A stretch of DNA of 64,000 nucleotides from Psychrobacillus sp042885655 (GCF_042885655.1 NZ_JBHVRO010000001.1:1-64000); one strand, 5' to 3'; shown: positions 44,427-52,862, numbered from the stretch's first letter. Made by a program: numbers and translations. The notes: generated by a model not told the origin, from the letters alone.

Positions 44427-45755
44427 GTGAACAAACAATTACAACAATTTCTAACAGGTCGCATATGGCTTCGCGAACATACCCCATTCCCGCACGAAGT
44501 CATCGACGCTCACATCGAAAGCGGCCACATCCACCTCAAACCCGGTATTGACACAGCCATAAACAATTCTTTGTTTTGGCAATTAAAGAAGAACGTCTGT
44601 AACCGATGCCACAACACAAACCAAACTTTATTTCACACATTTCACTGTGCACGATGTAACAAAAAATGCATCTATTGCCGCCATTGCATTCGGATGGGTC
44701 GGGTGAGTAGTTGTTCAGAGCTCCTACTTTGGGACAAGCGTCCTGCTCGCGGCGCGAACGTTCATATCTTTGACTGGAGCGGACAACTAACGCCTCTTCA
44801 GCAAAAAGCAAGTGAAGAGCTTCTCACAAGCGTCCAACAAAACAAATCCCATTTATTGCACGCAGTTTGCGGAGCAGGAAAAACCGAGCTACTTTTTCCT
44901 TCCATTTTTGCCTCCCTCCAAGAAGGAAAAAGAGTTTGCGTAGCAGCTCCTAGAACCGATGTCATCCTAGAACTATTCCCACGCTTTCAAAAAGTATTCC
45001 CAAAAACAATCATTCACGCATTATACGGTGGTGCGCCTGACCAAGAAGGCTTTGCAGATTTAGTGCTGGCAACAACACATCAGCTCTACCGTTTTGAAAA
45101 TGCATTCGATGTCGTATTTGTCGACGAAGCAGATGCATTCCCGTATTACGCTGACGAAACGTTGCAACGAGCTGTAAAAAAAGCTGCAAAAAAAGATGCT
45201 GCCATCCATTATGTAACAGCCACTCCTACCAAATCATTGAAAACAACTAACCAATCTATCCTTTCACGTAGATATCACGGCTATGACTTACCAGTCCCAA
45301 GATATTGCGCATTATGGGGATACACTAGACAATTGAAAAAGGGGAAAGTTCCAATTAAACTCCAGCAATGGATTATAGAAAAAACAAAAAGTAACATCCC
45401 GTTTCTCGTTTTCTTACCTACTATTGAAATGCTTGAAAACTTCCCGGGAGATTTACCAAGAGTTCACGCAGAACATCCGGAACGAAAAGAAATTGTTATG
45501 CAGCTTCGTGAAAAGAAAGTACCAGGTCTACTCACAACAACCATCTTAGAACGAGGCATAACGATTGAGAATGTCCACGTAGCGGTCGTTGGAGCAGAAC
45601 AAAAAATCTTCACATCAAGCGCACTCATCCAAATTAGTGGACGAGTAGGACGCTCATTCAAATACCCGAGCGGTGATATCGTATTCTTCCACCACGGCAT
45701 TACTCACGAAATGGACAAAGCAAAAGCCGCAATCGAAGGGTGGAATAAAGAATGA
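44427..45755 (+). CDS. comFA: ComFA, DEAD-box ATPase of DNA uptake
   Basis: This is a superfamily 2 helicase-like ATPase of 442 residues that drives transforming DNA across the membrane. A four-cysteine zinc site lies near the N-terminus (cysteines 58, 61, 74, 77, with more at 81, 84, 87). Walker A is HAVCGAGKTELL (GAGKT 149-153), the DEAD-type box is VDEADAFPY, and motif III reads VTATPTK. Motif VI is ISGRVGRS. The frame extends upstream to 44277 through the lipoprotein gene, but TTAGGAGA at 44413-44420 points to GTG at 44427 rather than the ATG at 44421. comFC overlaps by four bases. Confidence 0.93.
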   Translation: MNKQLQQFLTGRIWLREHTPFPHEVIDAHIESGHIHLKPGIDTAINNSLFWQLKKNVCNRCHNTNQTLFHTFHCARCNKKCIYCRHCIRMGRVSSCSELLLWDKRPARGANVHIFDWSGQLTPLQQKASEELLTSVQQNKSHLLHAVCGAGKTELLFPSIFASLQEGKRVCVAAPRTDVILELFPRFQKVFPKTIIHALYGGAPDQEGFADLVLATTHQLYRFENAFDVVFVDEADAFPYYADETLQRAVKKAAKKDAAIHYVTATPTKSLKTTNQSILSRRYHGYDLPVPRYCALWGYTRQLKKGKVPIKLQQWIIEKTKSNIPFLVFLPTIEMLENFPGDLPRVHAEHPERKEIVMQLREKKVPGLLTTTILERGITIENVHVAVVGAEQKIFTSSALIQISGRVGRSFKYPSGDIVFFHHGITHEMDKAKAAIEGWNKE

Positions 45756-46375
45756 ATTGTCTAATTTGTGGAAGCATTTTTCAATCGCCACCAACTTGGA
45801 GAAAGTTATTTATATATGAAATAGAACCTACCGCCTGCAACCGATGTCTAAGTAAATTTGAAAATTCCAACCCTGAAATTGATTTCACGGATTTCAAAGG
45901 AACTCACTACGAAGGAGCGGTAGAATCAGTCAAAACACTCTATTCCTACAACGAAGCAATGAAAAGTTATTTACATCAATATAAGTTTTTGCAAGATGTG
46001 GCACTCGCTCAAGTATTCGCAGAAGAGGTTCGTCATGCATTTGAAGCAGGTGAAGGAACAGTCGTACCAATTCCAATGCATCCAGAAAGGCTACTTCAAA
46101 GAACATTTGGTCAAGTCGACGAACTGCTAAATTATGCAGGAATCTCTTTCAAACAACTACTCGCTAAAACTGCAACAAGTGAACAAGGGAAAAAGACGAA
46201 AAAAGAGCGGTTACAAGCTAGTCCTTTATTTGAAGTGAAAGAGAAAATAGAGGCACAAAACTATATTTTATTCGATGATATTTACACAACAGGTACTACC
46301 ATTCACCATGCCGCAAAAGTATTAAAGGAAGCCGGAGCTAAAAGAGTTGATGCGATCACTTTAATTAAAGGATAG
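45752..46375 (+). CDS. comFC: ComFC, phosphoribosyltransferase-fold competence protein
   Basis: The protein has 207 residues. An N-terminal zinc finger (CLICG...ACNRCL, about 3-32) is followed by a type I phosphoribosyltransferase fold. VVPIPMHPERLLQRTFGQ lies near residue 110, and the PRPP-binding loop YILFDDIYTTGTT near 170. It acts with ComFA in single-strand uptake. The protein is cytosolic and translationally coupled to comFA by a four-base overlap. Confidence 0.93.
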   Translation: MNCLICGSIFQSPPTWRKLFIYEIEPTACNRCLSKFENSNPEIDFTDFKGTHYEGAVESVKTLYSYNEAMKSYLHQYKFLQDVALAQVFAEEVRHAFEAGEGTVVPIPMHPERLLQRTFGQVDELLNYAGISFKQLLAKTATSEQGKKTKKERLQASPLFEVKEKIEAQNYILFDDIYTTGTTIHHAAKVLKEAGAKRVDAITLIKG

Positions 46376-46421
46376 ATTGCCGATATAAAAGTAAAGCTAC
46401 TTGAACTTGGAGGGATCCACC

Positions 46422-46826
46422 ATGGGAGAATTGAAAAATTGCCCGACCTGCGGCGAATTTTTTAACTATACGGGAATAAGAGAAGTATGCAACAAATGCT
46501 CGATGAATGAAGAAAAACTATACGAGATCGTCTACCGCTTCTTACGTAAACGTGAAAATCGGGCTGCAACTGTCGAACGAATCGTCGAAGTAACAGGTGT
46601 AGAAGAATCCCTTCTACATAAATGGGTTCGAAAAGGCAGATTACAACCAGCCATGTTCCCAAACCTTGGCTACCCATGTGATAACTGTGGAAAACTAACA
46701 ACGCAAGGAAAGTTATGCAAAGACTGTACGGAAGATATAAAATCTGGACTTCGTCAATTAGACGCAGCATTAGAATTCAGAGAAAAAGTTAATACCCACG
46801 AAAATACCTATCATAAACAAAAATAA
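46422..46826 (+). CDS. yvyF: Flagellar operon protein YvyF
   Basis: This small protein of 134 residues has two zinc-ribbon-like pairs: CPTCG...CNKCS (about 6-26) and CDNCG...CKDC (about 86-105). Between them is a helix-turn-helix-like stretch (RAATVERIVEVTGVEESLLHKWV) resembling MerR/YvyF proteins. It lies between comFC and flgM as in B. subtilis. GGAGGG at 46409-46414 sets the start at 46422. Its function is unproven; a regulatory role in flagellar expression is often assumed. Confidence 0.88.
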   Translation: MGELKNCPTCGEFFNYTGIREVCNKCSMNEEKLYEIVYRFLRKRENRAATVERIVEVTGVEESLLHKWVRKGRLQPAMFPNLGYPCDNCGKLTTQGKLCKDCTEDIKSGLRQLDAALEFREKVNTHENTYHKQK

Positions 46827-46850
46827 ATCCTATCGATCGTAGCATTTTCA

Positions 46851-46905
46851 GACAGTAGACAAACTCGATAAAAATCGAGCTTGTCTACTGTCTCTTTTAT
46901 TATTT
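46851..46905 (+). terminator. Terminator after yvyF, member of a repeated hairpin family
   Basis: GACAGTAGACAAACTCGAT (46851-46869) pairs with ATCGAGCTTGTCTACTGTC (46874-46892) with one mismatch, followed by TCTTTTATTATTTT. Its core resembles the hairpin at 2437-2475. Confidence 0.88.
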
Positions 46906-46930
46906 TCCCGCTCCTGCGTCCATGTGTAAA

Positions 46931-47090
46931 ACTGTATAACAGAAAATACGACCGGATAGTAATATTTATGACTGTATAACAGAAAATACGACCGGATAGA
47001 AATATTTATGACCGTATAACAGAAAATACAACCGGATAGAAATATTTATGACCACATAACAGAAAATGTGACCGGACAAAAATATCCTAG
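46931..47090. repeat. Four tandem 40-bp repeats, each two 20-bp steps
   Basis: Units start at 46931, 46971, 47011 and 47051, a constant 40-bp period. Each unit splits into two 20-bp halves that both begin AC(T/C)G(T/G)ATA, for example ACTGTATAACAGAAAATACG then ACCGGATAGTAATATTTATG. The fourth unit is the most diverged. There are no unique spacers, so it is not a CRISPR array. Confidence 0.88.
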
Positions 47091-47250
47091 GTATAGAAAG
47101 TCAGTTCTTCCTCAAATTCTCACATTTTATCCTCTAACTATTAATCAAGGAGTGTAGTTTTATGGTGTCACAGCATCTACAGAATGGCTCCAGTGTCACT
47201 GTGACAGGGATGAAGATTACCGCATTCCATATATTTCATCTAAATTAATC
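47091..47250. other. flgM upstream region with short GTGTCAC inverted repeats
   Basis: This stretch is non-coding. TGTCACTGTGACA, a perfect short inverted repeat (about 47193-47205), follows a GGTGTCACAG at 47164-47173. This may be an operator, but no regulator is suggested. Confidence 0.35.
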
Positions 47251-47277
47251 TAAACACTTCAAATTTCTAACCGAAAT
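47251..47277 (+). promoter_or_regulatory. Sigma-D promoter of the flgM operon
   Basis: TAAA (47251-47254), 15 bases, then ACCGAAAT (47270-47277) is close to the sigma-D consensus TAAA-N15-GCCGATAT. It lies 40 bases before flgM, where B. subtilis has a sigma-D promoter. Confidence 0.75.
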
Positions 47278-47317
47278 AAGTTATAGACACTAAAAGGAGA
47301 AGGGAGGACATAGAAAC

Positions 47318-47581
47318 ATGAAAATTTCAAATATAGCATTAAACCAAGTAAATCCATATAAACGCAACCAACTACAAACGGAAAAAGCACAAAACACAAC
47401 AAGACCAACAGCCGATCAACTAGAAATCTCATCAGCTGCAAAGAGCATGCAAACAAAATCTCCAATTGAGGTAGAACAAGCAGAACGAGTTGCTGCTATC
47501 AAAGCAGATATTGATGCAGGAACATACAAAGTAGATGCAAAACAATTAGCATCGAATATTCTCACTTATTACCGTATGTAG
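47318..47581 (+). CDS. flgM: Anti-sigma-D factor FlgM
   Basis: This small protein of 87 residues is mostly disordered at the start and helical at the end. The C-terminal half (about 50-87, ERVAAIKADIDAGTYKVDA and ASNILTYYRM) is the sigma-factor-binding region of FlgM. It holds the flagellar sigma factor inactive until the hook is finished and FlgM is removed. It leads the late flagellar operon. GGGAGG lies upstream of the ATG. Confidence 0.93.
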   Translation: MKISNIALNQVNPYKRNQLQTEKAQNTTRPTADQLEISSAAKSMQTKSPIEVEQAERVAAIKADIDAGTYKVDAKQLASNILTYYRM

Positions 47582-47596
47582 AAGGAGCTCAAAACC

Positions 47597-48091
47597 ATGT
47601 CCATTGAAAAGATTTTGCAAGCTCTAACAAAACTTGAAATGCTTCACAAAAGTTTACTAGAAATTGCATACAAAAAAACAGAAGCCATCAAAACTGGAGA
47701 CATGGACAGTCTAAACCAACTGCTCAAGGACGAGCAGGCACACGTAGCAGGCATTTCTCAGCTTGAACAACAGCGTCAATTAGAGGTAACGGATTACCTT
47801 CGAGCAAAAGGAATTGCTCCTACTGACAACCCAACTGTTGCGCTTGTTATAGATGCCGCTGAAACATTAGAGGACAAAGAATTATTAAAAGAAGCACGAA
47901 ATAAGCTACTTTTAACGTTGGAAACATTAAAGCATCAGAACGATCTGAACCAAAAGCTAACATTTCAATCTCTTCAATTTGTCAACATGACACTAGATAT
48001 GTTACGACCAAAACCAGACCAAATAAACTACTCGAAAACCGAAGTAAAAGGTCCCTCAAAAGACAAAACCTACTTCGATTCACAAGCTTAA
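47597..48091 (+). CDS. flgN: Flagellar export chaperone FlgN
   Basis: This all-helical protein of 164 residues has a long coiled-coil pattern (LHKSLLEIAYKKTEAIK, LEQQRQLEVTDYL) that matches the FlgN family. FlgN escorts the hook-associated proteins FlgK and FlgL, encoded next, to the flagellar export gate. It lies 15 bases after flgM with GAAGGAG upstream. In B. subtilis the equivalent gene is yvyG. Confidence 0.9.
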   Translation: MSIEKILQALTKLEMLHKSLLEIAYKKTEAIKTGDMDSLNQLLKDEQAHVAGISQLEQQRQLEVTDYLRAKGIAPTDNPTVALVIDAAETLEDKELLKEARNKLLLTLETLKHQNDLNQKLTFQSLQFVNMTLDMLRPKPDQINYSKTEVKGPSKDKTYFDSQA

Positions 48092-48103
48092 GGAGGCGAA
48101 CCC

Positions 48104-49630
48104 ATGGGCTCTACATTTATGGGATTAGAAACAAGCAAACGAGGACTCTTCACGCAACAATCAGCTCTATATACAACAGGGCATAATATCTCAAACGCCA
48201 ACACACTTGGATTCTCACGTCAACGTGTAAATATGGAAGCAACTCTAGGCTATCCAGGCACAGGCTTAAATGCTCCTAAAATAGCGGGTCATCTAGGAAC
48301 AGGAGTACAAGCCCAATCTGTTCAACGTATTCGCGACGAATTTATAGACCGTCAATATCGCCAAGAAACAACAAAACTTGGGTATTGGGAATCGAGAGCA
48401 AATGCGATTAGCCAAATAGAGGATATAGTAACAGAGCCTTCTGACTATGGTTTGAATGCTGCTCTCGATCAATTTTGGAGCTCTTTACATGACTTAAGTG
48501 CGAGTCCTGAGAATGCTGCAACACGTAAAGTTGTAATACAACGTGCACTTCATCTAGCAGATTCGTTTAACTACACACATAAACAATTATCTGATATTCA
48601 AGGGAATGTCGGGAATGAAATTAAAGTATCCACAGATGATATAAATTCCATATTAAAACAAATTGCATCTATTAATGAACAAATTCAAGCCATTGAACCT
48701 AATGGATATATGCCAAATGATTTGTATGATGCACGTGATGTGCTAATAGATGAGTTATCGCAATACTTCCCGATAGAAACAGAACGTGTTAAGTCTGGTG
48801 GAAATGCCCTTGCAATTGCAGAAGGTAGTCTGAATGTAAGCATTAAGCTAGCTGACGGTTCTAAAATAGACTTAGTAAAAGGGAAAGACTTTGCCCAACT
48901 TGATATTATGGACACATCTAATAACAAATTGGATGGAACAGATCTGACTGCGGGATTCAATGAAATTAAAATTACCGGCTTAGGAGGAGGATCAATCAGT
49001 TACAATCAACTAGCTCCGTCTAAAGGAAAACTAGTATCATTAATAGATTCATTCGGTCATGGAAACCCTCCAACTGGATATTTCACAGATACATTAGCAA
49101 AATTAGATACAATGGCTAATGCATTCATTAAGGAATTCAATGATCTCCATAAAATGGGCTTTACACTAGCGGACGGAACGACTGCAAGTACAGCTGGCCA
49201 AGATTTTTTTGAGGGGACAGGAGCCTCTGGAATAAAGGTACTTGATGATATTATTAAGAATCCAAATCTAATCGCTGTTTCTGACGTTCAAGGAGAAGCA
49301 GGTAACGGAAAAAATGCAATCAAACTTGCAAACATGAAATTTAATAAGTTAACTGATTTAAATGGTGCAACGATTCAGTCTTTCTATCAAGGAATTATCG
49401 GACAACTTGGCGTTGATGGGGAGCAGGCGAATCGTCTTCAAACAAATTCAGGAACGATTCTACTTACTGTAGCAAATAATCGTGCATCAGTAAGCTCTGT
49501 TTCTTTAGACGAAGAAATGACAAATATGATTACATTCCAACAAGCATACAATGCAAATGCACGTATGATTACAGTTATAGATGAAACTTTAGATAAAATA
49601 ATTAACGGCATGGGTCGAGTTGGCTTATAG
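48104..49630 (+). CDS. flgK: Flagellar hook-associated protein 1 (FlgK)
   Basis: This hook-filament junction protein of 508 residues has the N-terminal rod/hook motif (GLETSKRGLFTQQSALYTTG...NANTLGFSRQRV, about 5-45) and a C-terminal segment with MITFQQAYNANARMITVIDE (about 470-490). These two coiled regions form the D0 parts as in flagellin. The variable middle faces outward. It is exported through the flagellar type III system with FlgN. AAGGAGG lies upstream. Confidence 0.94.
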   Translation: MGSTFMGLETSKRGLFTQQSALYTTGHNISNANTLGFSRQRVNMEATLGYPGTGLNAPKIAGHLGTGVQAQSVQRIRDEFIDRQYRQETTKLGYWESRANAISQIEDIVTEPSDYGLNAALDQFWSSLHDLSASPENAATRKVVIQRALHLADSFNYTHKQLSDIQGNVGNEIKVSTDDINSILKQIASINEQIQAIEPNGYMPNDLYDARDVLIDELSQYFPIETERVKSGGNALAIAEGSLNVSIKLADGSKIDLVKGKDFAQLDIMDTSNNKLDGTDLTAGFNEIKITGLGGGSISYNQLAPSKGKLVSLIDSFGHGNPPTGYFTDTLAKLDTMANAFIKEFNDLHKMGFTLADGTTASTAGQDFFEGTGASGIKVLDDIIKNPNLIAVSDVQGEAGNGKNAIKLANMKFNKLTDLNGATIQSFYQGIIGQLGVDGEQANRLQTNSGTILLTVANNRASVSSVSLDEEMTNMITFQQAYNANARMITVIDETLDKIINGMGRVGL

Positions 49631-49645
49631 GAAGGGGATAAATAA

Positions 49646-50587
49646 ATGCGTGTAACACAATCAATGCTTTCCAGCAATATGCTTCGTAACCTATCAAATA
49701 GCTACTCCAAAATGGGAAAGCTACAAAACCAAATAAACTCGGGTTCGAAAATTACTCGTCCTTCAGATGACCCAGTTGTCGCTGTAAAAGGGATTGGCTA
49801 TCGTACAAATTTAAATAAAGTAGAACAATACAAACGGAATATGGGAGAAGTGGAAAACTGGCTAGATACTTCGGATGATACACTTGATCATGTAGGGATA
49901 GCACTTCGCCGTGTGCAAGAATTGGTTACAAATGCAGCGAGCGATACGAATACGGATGAAGATCGTGAGAAAATGAAAAAAGAAATAGATCAAATTAAAT
50001 TACAAATCCGTGATTTAGCAAATACTAAAGTTGGAGAAAAGTATTTGTTTAGTGGGACTAATACGTTGAGTCCGGTATTTTCAAATGATGGTACAAACGA
50101 TACTTTTGCTGGGGTAATTATAGATCCTACACTTGGAATAGGAGGTTCCATAGCAGCTACTCCTCCTTCAAGCGGATATACAAATTCAGTTGAGGTAGAA
50201 GTATATGATGGTGTTAATTTAAATATAAACACAGACGCGGTTAAAATGTTTGCTCAAATTGACGATATGCTTACTAACATCCAAAAGGATTTGTCTACTG
50301 GAGCAGATGGAACAACAATTGGAAATCGTTTGAGTGAGATTAGCTCTGCTCAAAACACGGTATTAGAGAATAGAGCAGATATTGGGGCTCGACAAAATCG
50401 TGTAGAAATGATGATTAATCGACTTGCAACGCAAGAAGTAGTTGTAACGAAGCAATTATCTGACAATGAGGATATTGATTATGAGCGTGTTATAACTGAA
50501 ATGATCACACAAGAGTCTATTCACCAAGCTGCCCTTTCGGTAGGTGCTAAAATAATCCAATCAACATTAGTAGACTTTATTCGATAA
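49646..50587 (+). CDS. flgL: Flagellar hook-associated protein 3 (FlgL)
   Basis: This flagellin-related junction protein of 313 residues begins MRVTQSMLSSNMLRNLSNSY and carries INSGSKITRPSDDPV near residue 32. The helical tail (about 240-313) ends in TLVDFIR. It joins FlgK to the filament. It lies 15 bases after flgK, and a hairpin follows the stop codon. Confidence 0.94.
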   Translation: MRVTQSMLSSNMLRNLSNSYSKMGKLQNQINSGSKITRPSDDPVVAVKGIGYRTNLNKVEQYKRNMGEVENWLDTSDDTLDHVGIALRRVQELVTNAASDTNTDEDREKMKKEIDQIKLQIRDLANTKVGEKYLFSGTNTLSPVFSNDGTNDTFAGVIIDPTLGIGGSIAATPPSSGYTNSVEVEVYDGVNLNINTDAVKMFAQIDDMLTNIQKDLSTGADGTTIGNRLSEISSAQNTVLENRADIGARQNRVEMMINRLATQEVVVTKQLSDNEDIDYERVITEMITQESIHQAALSVGAKIIQSTLVDFIR

Positions 50588-50593
50588 TAAAAA

Positions 50594-50626
50594 GGCGTTT
50601 GGACAATTTGTTCAAACGCTTTATTT
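50594..50626 (+). terminator. Hairpin with short T-rich tail after flgL
   Basis: GCGTTTGGACA (50594-50604) pairs with TGTTCAAACGC (50608-50618) including one G-U pair, then TTTATTT follows. It probably attenuates rather than ends the operon, since yviE follows 15 bases later without a visible promoter. Confidence 0.6.
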
Positions 50627-50640
50627 AGAGGTGAGATTAA

Positions 50641-51195
50641 ATGGATTTTCCACAAATACAAATTCGAACAACCGATGCTAAATTAGGTCTGAACATTGAA
50701 GACGCTAAACAGATAATTCGTCAGCCAAAAGCAACTCAACATATTGAACAACCTGCTGCAATTATTGACATTGAAACTAAGCAAGGATTTATGAGAATTG
50801 ATTCTTCCCAAGCCCGTAGAGATGTAGGGATGATTGGCCCTTTAGAATCTTCTGCAAAATATGCACAAGCAGGACGGCAAAAAGTAATGGAAGGAATTGC
50901 AAGACGTGCGAGCGAAGGTAACCAAATGATGGACATTGCGCATAATAAGAATGCAATTCCTGCGATTGCGAAGAAAAATTCATTCCCTGTGCCAGCGAAA
51001 CTAGGAATAGATTTTATTCCTTCTGTAGATTCTGTTAAACTGGACTACACTCCTGCAAAATTAGATATTAATGTCCAAACCCAAAAAGCGAAAATTAGTG
51101 CCCAAGTAAATAAACCAATTCACGTGTACACACCAGGTATAGTGTCAGGTTATATGTTACAAAACCCATCGATAGAAATAGACGTAATTGTCTAA
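50641..51195 (+). CDS. yviE: YviE, DUF6470 family flagellar-locus protein
   Basis: This soluble protein of 184 residues is recognised by position between flgL and fliW and by its start (PQIQIRTTDAKLGL) and internal repeats of the IEIDV type. The middle (about 60-110) is basic and helical. B. subtilis YviE has the same length class and place. The function is not known. AGAGGTGAG lies upstream of the ATG. Confidence 0.87.
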   Translation: MDFPQIQIRTTDAKLGLNIEDAKQIIRQPKATQHIEQPAAIIDIETKQGFMRIDSSQARRDVGMIGPLESSAKYAQAGRQKVMEGIARRASEGNQMMDIAHNKNAIPAIAKKNSFPVPAKLGIDFIPSVDSVKLDYTPAKLDINVQTQKAKISAQVNKPIHVYTPGIVSGYMLQNPSIEIDVIV

Positions 51196-51207
51196 AAGGA
51201 GCAAATT

Positions 51208-51642
51208 ATGAATATCGAAACAAAATTTTTAGGAGAAGTTATAATAGAGGAAAAAGAAATCATCCAATTTCCCAACGGACTTCCAGGATTCGAACAAATA
51301 AAAGAATTTATCATACTACCATTAGAAAAAGACTCAGCATTTGCTGTATTACAGTCAATAAAAGAGCAAGAAATAGGCTTCGTAATTGCTCTGCCATTTA
51401 TCTTTAAAAAAGACTATGCATTTGATTTAGCTGAGGAAGACAAAGAAGAACTTCAAATTAAAGCGTCAGAGGATTTAATCACATACTCAATAGTAACTTT
51501 AAAAGAACCTTTTAATAGTTCAACTTTAAACTTGCAAGCACCAGTTATCATTAACCACAAACAAAAGATTGCGAAACAACTTGTCTTACAAGACGCAAAC
51601 ACATATCCATTAAGATTCCCTATCGAAGGGAGTTACGCCTAA
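51208..51642 (+). CDS. fliW: Flagellar assembly factor FliW
   Basis: This protein of 144 residues shows the FliW hallmarks: GEVIIEEKEIIQFPNGLPGFEQIKEFI near the start and the late PVIINHKQKIAKQLVL and YPLRFPI stretches. FliW binds flagellin and CsrA. When flagellin is exported, FliW is free to sequester CsrA, which relieves repression of hag. The gene overlaps csrA by one base, and hag follows, so the whole switch is here. Confidence 0.94.
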   Translation: MNIETKFLGEVIIEEKEIIQFPNGLPGFEQIKEFIILPLEKDSAFAVLQSIKEQEIGFVIALPFIFKKDYAFDLAEEDKEELQIKASEDLITYSIVTLKEPFNSSTLNLQAPVIINHKQKIAKQLVLQDANTYPLRFPIEGSYA

Positions 51643-51866
51643 TGCTCGTACTCTCTCGAAAAAAAGACGAATCTATCATGATTGGCGATCAAATTGAATT
51701 GAAGATACTTAGCGTGGAGGGTGACCAAGTAAAACTAGGAATTATTGCTCCGAAAAACGTAAAAGTCTATCGTTCTGAAGTATACGAAAGTATCCAACAA
51801 CAAAATAAAGAAGCTTTAAATGTTTCTAAATCGTTAATTGAAAAACTTTCGAAAAAAAATATTTAA
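51642..51866 (+). CDS. csrA: Translational regulator CsrA
   Basis: This small RNA-binding protein of 74 residues starts MLVLSRKKDESIMIGD and contains VKLGIIAPKNVKVYRSEVYE with the conserved RNA-contact arginine near residue 45. It would bind GGA motifs in the hag leader just downstream and block translation, antagonised by FliW. Its start codon overlaps the fliW stop codon (TAATG). Confidence 0.95.
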   Translation: MLVLSRKKDESIMIGDQIELKILSVEGDQVKLGIIAPKNVKVYRSEVYESIQQQNKEALNVSKSLIEKLSKKNI

Positions 51867-51873
51867 AAACTAT

Positions 51874-51900
51874 TAAACATTTAAAGATTAGTACGATACT
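51874..51900 (+). promoter_or_regulatory. Sigma-D promoter of hag
   Basis: TAAA (51874-51877), 15 bases, then ACGATACT (51893-51900) resembles the sigma-D consensus. It leaves a leader of roughly 95 bases before the flagellin start codon. Confidence 0.72.
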
Positions 51901-51951
51901 ATTTATGTAAGGCAAAAATGGGGCGGCCGACCTTGTAATGCCAAACAAATT

Positions 51952-51992
51952 CCACAAGGACGTGGACCTAAATAAACCAAAATTCAAGGAGG
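51952..51992 (+). promoter_or_regulatory. CsrA-binding sites in the hag leader
   Basis: CCAC-AAGGAC-GTGG (51952-51965) forms a small hairpin that shows GGA in its loop, the classic CsrA target. The second GGA site is the Shine-Dalgarno AAGGAGG at 51986-51992. Two sites at this spacing are as expected for CsrA bridging and blocking the ribosome. Confidence 0.78.
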
Positions 51993-52001
51993 AATCTCAC
52001 A

Positions 52002-52814
52002 ATGAGAATTCAACACAATATTTCAGCTTTAAACACACACAGAAACTTAACAGCTAATCAAGGTTCATCTGCTAAAAACTTAGAAAAACTTTCTTCAGGA
52101 TTCAAAATCAACCGCGCTGGAGACGATGCAGCTGGTCTTGCTATTTCTGAAAAAATGCGTGGACAAATCCGCGGTTTAGATATGGCTACTAAAAACGCTC
52201 AAGATGGTATTTCTTTAATCCAAACAGCTGAGGGAGCTCTTAACGAAACTCATGCAATTTTACAACGTATGCGTGAATTATCAGTACAATCTGCAAATGA
52301 TACAAATACTGATGATGACCGTAAAGAACTTCAAAAAGAAATTTCAGCATTGACTACTGAAATCACACGTATCTCTACTGACACTGAGTTCAACACTCAA
52401 TCATTATTAGATGGAACATTCACAGGTAAACTAATTCATATCGGTGCTAACACAGGACAAACTTTATCAGTTTCAGTTGCTACAATGGGCGCTAAAGCAT
52501 TAGGTATCGACGCTGTTAGTGTTGCAACACAATCAGGTGCAAACAGTGCAATTGCTTTACTTGATTCTGCAATCAAAACTGTTTCATCTCAACGTTCTGA
52601 TCTTGGTGCTATCCAAAATCGTTTGGAACATACAATCAATAACCTTGGTGCAACTTCTGAAAACTTAACTGCTGCTGAATCACGTATTCGTGACGTTGAT
52701 ATGGCTAAAGAAATGATGGAGTTCACTAAGAACAATATCTTGACTCAAGCTGCACAATCTATGTTAGCTCAAGCTAACCAACAACCACAAGGCGTACTTC
52801 AATTACTACAATAA
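52002..52814 (+). CDS. hag: Flagellin
   Basis: This compact flagellin has 270 residues. The D0/D1 start is MRIQHNISALNTHRNL...SSGFKINRAGDDAAGLAISEKMRGQIRGL, and the D1/D0 end is ESRIRDVDMAKEMMEFTKNNIL...ANQQPQGVLQLLQ. The variable region in between is very short (about 140-200), so it is near the minimal filament core. Serine and threonine residues there could carry the legionaminic acid made by the downstream genes. It has its own sigma-D promoter, a CsrA-controlled leader and a strong terminator. A second, divergent flagellin gene lies at the right edge of the window. Confidence 0.96.
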   Translation: MRIQHNISALNTHRNLTANQGSSAKNLEKLSSGFKINRAGDDAAGLAISEKMRGQIRGLDMATKNAQDGISLIQTAEGALNETHAILQRMRELSVQSANDTNTDDDRKELQKEISALTTEITRISTDTEFNTQSLLDGTFTGKLIHIGANTGQTLSVSVATMGAKALGIDAVSVATQSGANSAIALLDSAIKTVSSQRSDLGAIQNRLEHTINNLGATSENLTAAESRIRDVDMAKEMMEFTKNNILTQAAQSMLAQANQQPQGVLQLLQ

Positions 52815-52827
52815 TAATTAGTAATTA

Positions 52828-52862
52828 AAAAAAGCTGAAGCTTATAGCTTCAGCTTTTTTTA
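52828..52862 (+). terminator. Terminator of hag
   Basis: AAAAAAGCTGAAGCT (52828-52842) pairs perfectly with AGCTTCAGCTTTTTT (52846-52860). Confidence 0.93.

Noticed and set aside
46931..47090. CRISPR-like array
   Set aside because: The 40-bp units are contiguous with no unique spacers, units diverge along their whole length, and no cas genes are present.
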